Source: Austropuccinia psidii (taxonomy: Eukaryota; Basidiomycota; Pucciniomycetes; Pucciniales; Sphaerophragmiaceae). Taken from it: DNA of 64,000 nucleotides. The stretch is from positions 79,954,696 to 80,018,695 of the forward strand of contig JALGQZ010000003.1 of the NCBI GenBank assembly GCA_023105745.1. The letters are read 5' to 3'. The notes beneath the pieces were generated by a model that worked only from the letters and a program-made list of their open reading frames with translations, was not told the DNA's origin and ran no database searches. The position numbers and the translations under genes are program-made. Positions 61,228 to 64,000 of the stretch are shown one piece after another (the first letter of the stretch is position 1; every line of letters begins with the position of its first letter).

Positions 61228-62534
61228 ACTGTAAATTTTTAGAATGAAAATTTAATATATCAGTGTGATATGAATTTATAGGACAAATGGAAACTAAATG
61301 ATAGGATTGCATGGGTTATATAGTGGAAAGACCCTGGGGAGTTTGTAAGTGATTTTGATAAGCTAAAGATTTAGCCCCTGAATTGTTCTTGATAGTGTAA
61401 AAAATGAATTATATTTTGAAACTTAGTTTATTAATGGACATAAATATATTCCAAATCTGCAGATAAATTAAATTTCTCATTACTGTTGTCCAAAATTCTT
61501 GGATTTTGATTTTAAAAGAAATTATCTATGAGGAGACAAGTTCCTTCCCAAATGTGGAATTCCCTCCAAGATATATCCAGCACTGGACAAAATTTCTCAC
61601 TTGTGGCCCATGCAACACCTTTCCAACTCTTTTTTAATTCATCAAATTATTCCTATACTTTGTTTATTTTTCCCTTGCAGAAATTCTCAAGAATATAATT
61701 TCAAAGGTATTCATTAAATCATGCTGAAGGCCATTGGCTCACTATTTGAAGAGCTTCAAGTTTATTATTTATCCATATTTTATTTTCAAAGATTATTCTA
61801 ATAAATTAATATCAATTTGTATGGAAACATCTTTTCCAATAATTTTCACCAATTTCTATGATGATAATCATCACTCAAGGAGAGGTATTTTACTTATTAT
61901 AAAATTATTGGATCTTATTTTTCCAAAATATTCATAATTTTAAGGAGGAATACCCATTTTTAATTTAAATTTGAACAGGATTCCCTCAAAATAATTACCA
62001 TTATAATTTTCAAATTCATCATTACTTATTATTATCATTGTGTGAAATCAATTCAAGGTTAATTTTTGATTCATCTGAAAACAAGAATTCTGGTAAATAG
62101 AATTTCTTAATTCTTAAGTTATCCTCATTCTTTAAGCCAACATGAAAGATAAATTAAACTCAAATAAATTCAAGAATCAAGGCAGTGGAATCACAATAAG
62201 ATCAAAGATGCGAGTAATGCTACAAATATTAAAGAATTCCTTTTCAAGGCTCCCCATATAGCTGGATGAACTTTCAAAATCCACAAGCATTCATGAAGTG
62301 ACTTGTAAGGAGCTCAATTGATGAGAGGATTTGAAGATTATTCTACTAACTATAAGCATCATGAGGGAATTACAATGTTCTCACAATCCAAAAATTGAAT
62401 AATATTCATTACCTATGTTTGTTGCCAGTGTATATATTGGGTTGAGAAAATAGTAATAAAAATTAAAGGGGGAGTAAAAATCTCAGAATACAATGAATGT
62501 GAGTTAAACTAGGGATACTTCCAGAGATACACTC
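61228..62534. other. AT-rich non-coding right flank of the giant element
   Basis: No convincing gene lies on either strand. Repeated AATTC/GAATT words and polypyrimidine stretches are present. A 67-codon frame at 61,734-61,937 is low-complexity. This region probably holds the SNF2 promoter and the subterminal part of the transposon. Confidence 0.6.
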
Positions 62535-62596
62535 AGACATAAGCTGAAGATACTGTAAAGGACCTGTATGCAAGTCCCCAGTCTTTTTCTGTGGTG
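62535..62596 (-). repeat. Right terminal inverted repeat of the giant CACTA element
   Basis: Read on the minus strand it starts CACCACAGAAA and shares the blocks GGACTTGC, CAGGTCC, TTACA, ATCTT and ATGTCT with the left terminus in the same order and spacing. The outermost five bases (CACCA) deviate from the CACTG of the left end. Confidence 0.82.
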
Positions 62597-62599
62597 ATA
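62597..62599. repeat. Target site duplication of giant CACTA element (right)
   Basis: This ATA is the second copy of the triplet at 26,288-26,290. Beyond it the E5 gag frame resumes without loss. Confidence 0.85.
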
Positions 62600-63014
62600 G
62601 AGATGGTTCAGACTGATGAGAGACAGGCTGATTGGACTGGGCTAGAGTTGGCCTTCCAGTACCTTGGGATGCTTCCACCGGAGCAGGAACACCTTCAGTA
62701 CCATCAGACTCTTCCTCTTCCACAGAATTCTCCTCCTCCTCTTCACCATCTTCACCTGGACCTTTGAAAATAGTCCTTGAAGTTCCTGGAAATCCACCAA
62801 CTACTCCTGAAAATGAACTTGATCTTCTGGGCCCTCTTCCTTCCTTCCTGGATGGTGCTGCTCCTTCCATGCGGGGTCCTCTATCTAATTGGGCCCTCAG
62901 TTGAGGAACTGCTGGGGTGCCATCTAGAGGAGCTCTTGGAGTTGGAGTGAGAATAGCTTGAGCTCTGGCCTGAGATCTTGTCTGTCTTGCCGGAGGTGAG
63001 TGTTGAACAGGCAT
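62600..63014 (-). pseudogene. E5 Gag, N-terminal part (split gene)
   Basis: The gag start codon is at 63,012-63,014 (MPVQHSPPARQTRSQ). The segment is basic and proline-rich at first, then strongly acidic (a run of Glu near residues 85-95) and glutamine/serine-rich. The apparent frame to 62,463 continues into the DNA transposon's terminal repeat and is not gag. The true continuation is at 26,287 and below. This N-terminus resembles the Gag proteins I recall from A. psidii. Confidence 0.9.
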
Positions 63015-63724
63015 GATATCAGGAATAAAAATGAAATAAATGAATTAAAACCAAAATTTTCTTGAAGCGAAAAGAGTCAACAATCAAATCTTGAGGAAAA
63101 GGAATGAATCAAAATGAAAATCTTCAAGTACGTCAATAAATAAAAATCAAATGAAGTCTTGAAGTAAAAAAATCAATGAATCAAATCAATCAAAAATCAA
63201 AAATCTTGCAAAAAACCAATCAATCAAATGAATTCTTGAGGCAAAATCAGTTTATGTCAAAATTCTTGATGCGAAAAATCAGCAAAATCAATGAAATCTT
63301 CAGGTCAATCAATTTTCTTGAGGTCAATATCAAATATGTCAAATCAATCAATCAATCAAAATCAAGTGAATTCTTCTTTAAAAACCAAAATTCTTGAAGA
63401 ATGAATCAATTATGAATCTTGATGTGAAGAATGTGTCTGAATATCTTGATGAAAAATTTGAAAATCAAAGAAATCAAGATGACGCCTGAATTATGAATGA
63501 AATGAAAATTTGATGATTTGAAAAGATTTTAAAAGAATAACAAAATGAAAATGGGTCAGCTTTCAATTTTCAAAATGAAGAATGAATGAATGAAAATTGA
63601 GAGATGACAATGAATCATTAAGTTCATAAGCATAAAAGAATCATAATTTCGATGAAATGAGTGAGTGAAATTATAAAGAAAGAATGAACAGAATGAAAAA
63701 GAAATTATGAGTTAATTAATATAA
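63015..63724 (-). other. E5 5' leader
   Basis: This is about 710 bp of A-rich non-coding sequence between the 5' LTR and gag. It is built of degenerate words around AATCAATCAAA and ATTCTTGA, repeated many times between 63,050 and 63,480. I see no TGG-type primer binding site directly next to the LTR, so the priming mode is unclear. Confidence 0.7.
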
Positions 63725-64000
63725 TGTCACAGGAGCTCTAGTGGAAATACAAGAGTGGCCTGGCACTCAGCAATCAGGGAACTCACTTGGAAGACTCCAA
63801 AAGAAATAAAGAATAAAAATAATAAGAATGAATTCCTCTAAAAGGTATGCAGGTACAAGATGAGATGCAAAAGAGGAAAGGGAAGCCAAATGGCCAAAGA
63901 GCCAACCAAGTAAGTCCTTAATCACTGTTTCAACCTGCCAAAAATGAATAATGGAATTAGTAAGGATATGACCACCAAATATCCATTGACAGGCGAAGAA
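63725..64000 (-). repeat. E5 5' LTR (partial, runs off the window)
   Basis: The 276 bp start TGTCACAGGA and match 19,462-19,737 with about four substitutions (roughly 1.4%). This shows that the two E5 halves belong to one element, now 44 kb long because of the DNA transposon inside it. Confidence 0.93.

Larger units (their letters stand above)
26291..62596. mobile_element. Giant 36.3 kb CACTA-type DNA transposon with chromatin-gene cargo
   Basis: The boundaries are fixed by three independent signs. The ends carry imperfect inverted repeats starting CACTG and CACCA. An ATA triplet is duplicated at both edges. The flanking E5 gag frame joins perfectly across the insert. Inside are a Tnp2-family transposase, four accessory genes in two paralogous pairs (A/C and B/D), a TET/JBP-like dioxygenase, an SNF2 ATPase, a decayed START-domain gene and a central 6.2 kb palindromic array. 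Genes diverge from the array: minus strand to the left, plus strand to the right, with the SNF2 gene convergent at the far right. CACTA elements are usually 5-20 kb, so this is very large. It is nested at the youngest level of the window. The transposase has a premature stop, so this copy probably needs help in trans. Confidence 0.88.

Noticed and set aside
62463..62599. C-terminal 45 codons of the 183-codon frame as part of Gag
   Set aside because: These codons read through the transposon's right terminal repeat. The Gag part ends at the ATA duplication.
1..64000. tRNA, rRNA or other structured RNA genes
   Set aside because: I looked for GGTTCRANNCC-type T-arms and cloverleaf spacing and found none that I could defend by eye. 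A tRNAscan or Infernal run would settle it.

Overview
The window looks like rust-fungus (Pucciniales) nuclear DNA. It is AT-rich, has short 58-82 bp GT-AG introns, and consists almost wholly of transposable elements. The Ty3/gypsy gag and pol proteins resemble families I remember as very abundant in Austropuccinia psidii (myrtle rust). That species call is from memory and needs a BLAST check.

Left part (1-26,290): a nest of Ty3/gypsy chromovirus-type elements. E1 (+ strand, decayed gag-pol, 1-4,632) is cut ten bases into its 3' LTR by E3 (- strand, LTR starting at 4,633). E3's LTR is interrupted by E2, a complete 9.7 kb element on the - strand (6,403-16,087) with two 1,430 bp LTRs and a CATAT target duplication. 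E3's pol is cut at 17,339/17,340 by E4 (- strand, LTR 17,340-19,250). E4's pol is cut at 19,461/19,462 by E5 (- strand, 3' LTR 19,462-20,862, pol and gag to 26,290).

Centre (26,291-62,596): E5's gag is split by a 36,306 bp DNA transposon. It has 62 bp imperfect terminal inverted repeats beginning CACTG/CACCA and a 3 bp ATA target duplication. E5's gag resumes at 62,600-63,014, followed by its leader and the start of its 5' LTR at 63,725. The giant element is of CACTA (Tnp2) type. Its middle is a 6.2 kb array of 165 bp units made almost entirely of palindromes. TATAAATA boxes sit at the two edges of the array and face outward. Leftward (- strand) lie accessory gene A, a TET/JBP-like 2-oxoglutarate/Fe(II) dioxygenase, and a decayed copy of a large multi-START-domain host-type gene. 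Rightward (+ strand) lie the Tnp2 transposase and accessory genes B, C and D. A convergent SNF2-family ATPase gene (- strand) follows. A is a diverged paralogue of C, and B of D.

Working idea (inference): this is a large self-contained mobile unit that pairs a CACTA transposase with chromatin functions (a putative 5-methylcytosine oxidase and an SNF2 remodeller) and a CpG-bearing palindromic array that could bind the accessory proteins or be the methylation target. Copies in this window carry disabling changes: a TGA in the transposase, a TAA and a frameshift in gene C, a stop and a frameshift in the START gene, and a lost motif VI arginine in the SNF2. Most of the point changes are C-to-T or G-to-A. 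This copy is therefore probably non-autonomous, but the layout is intact.
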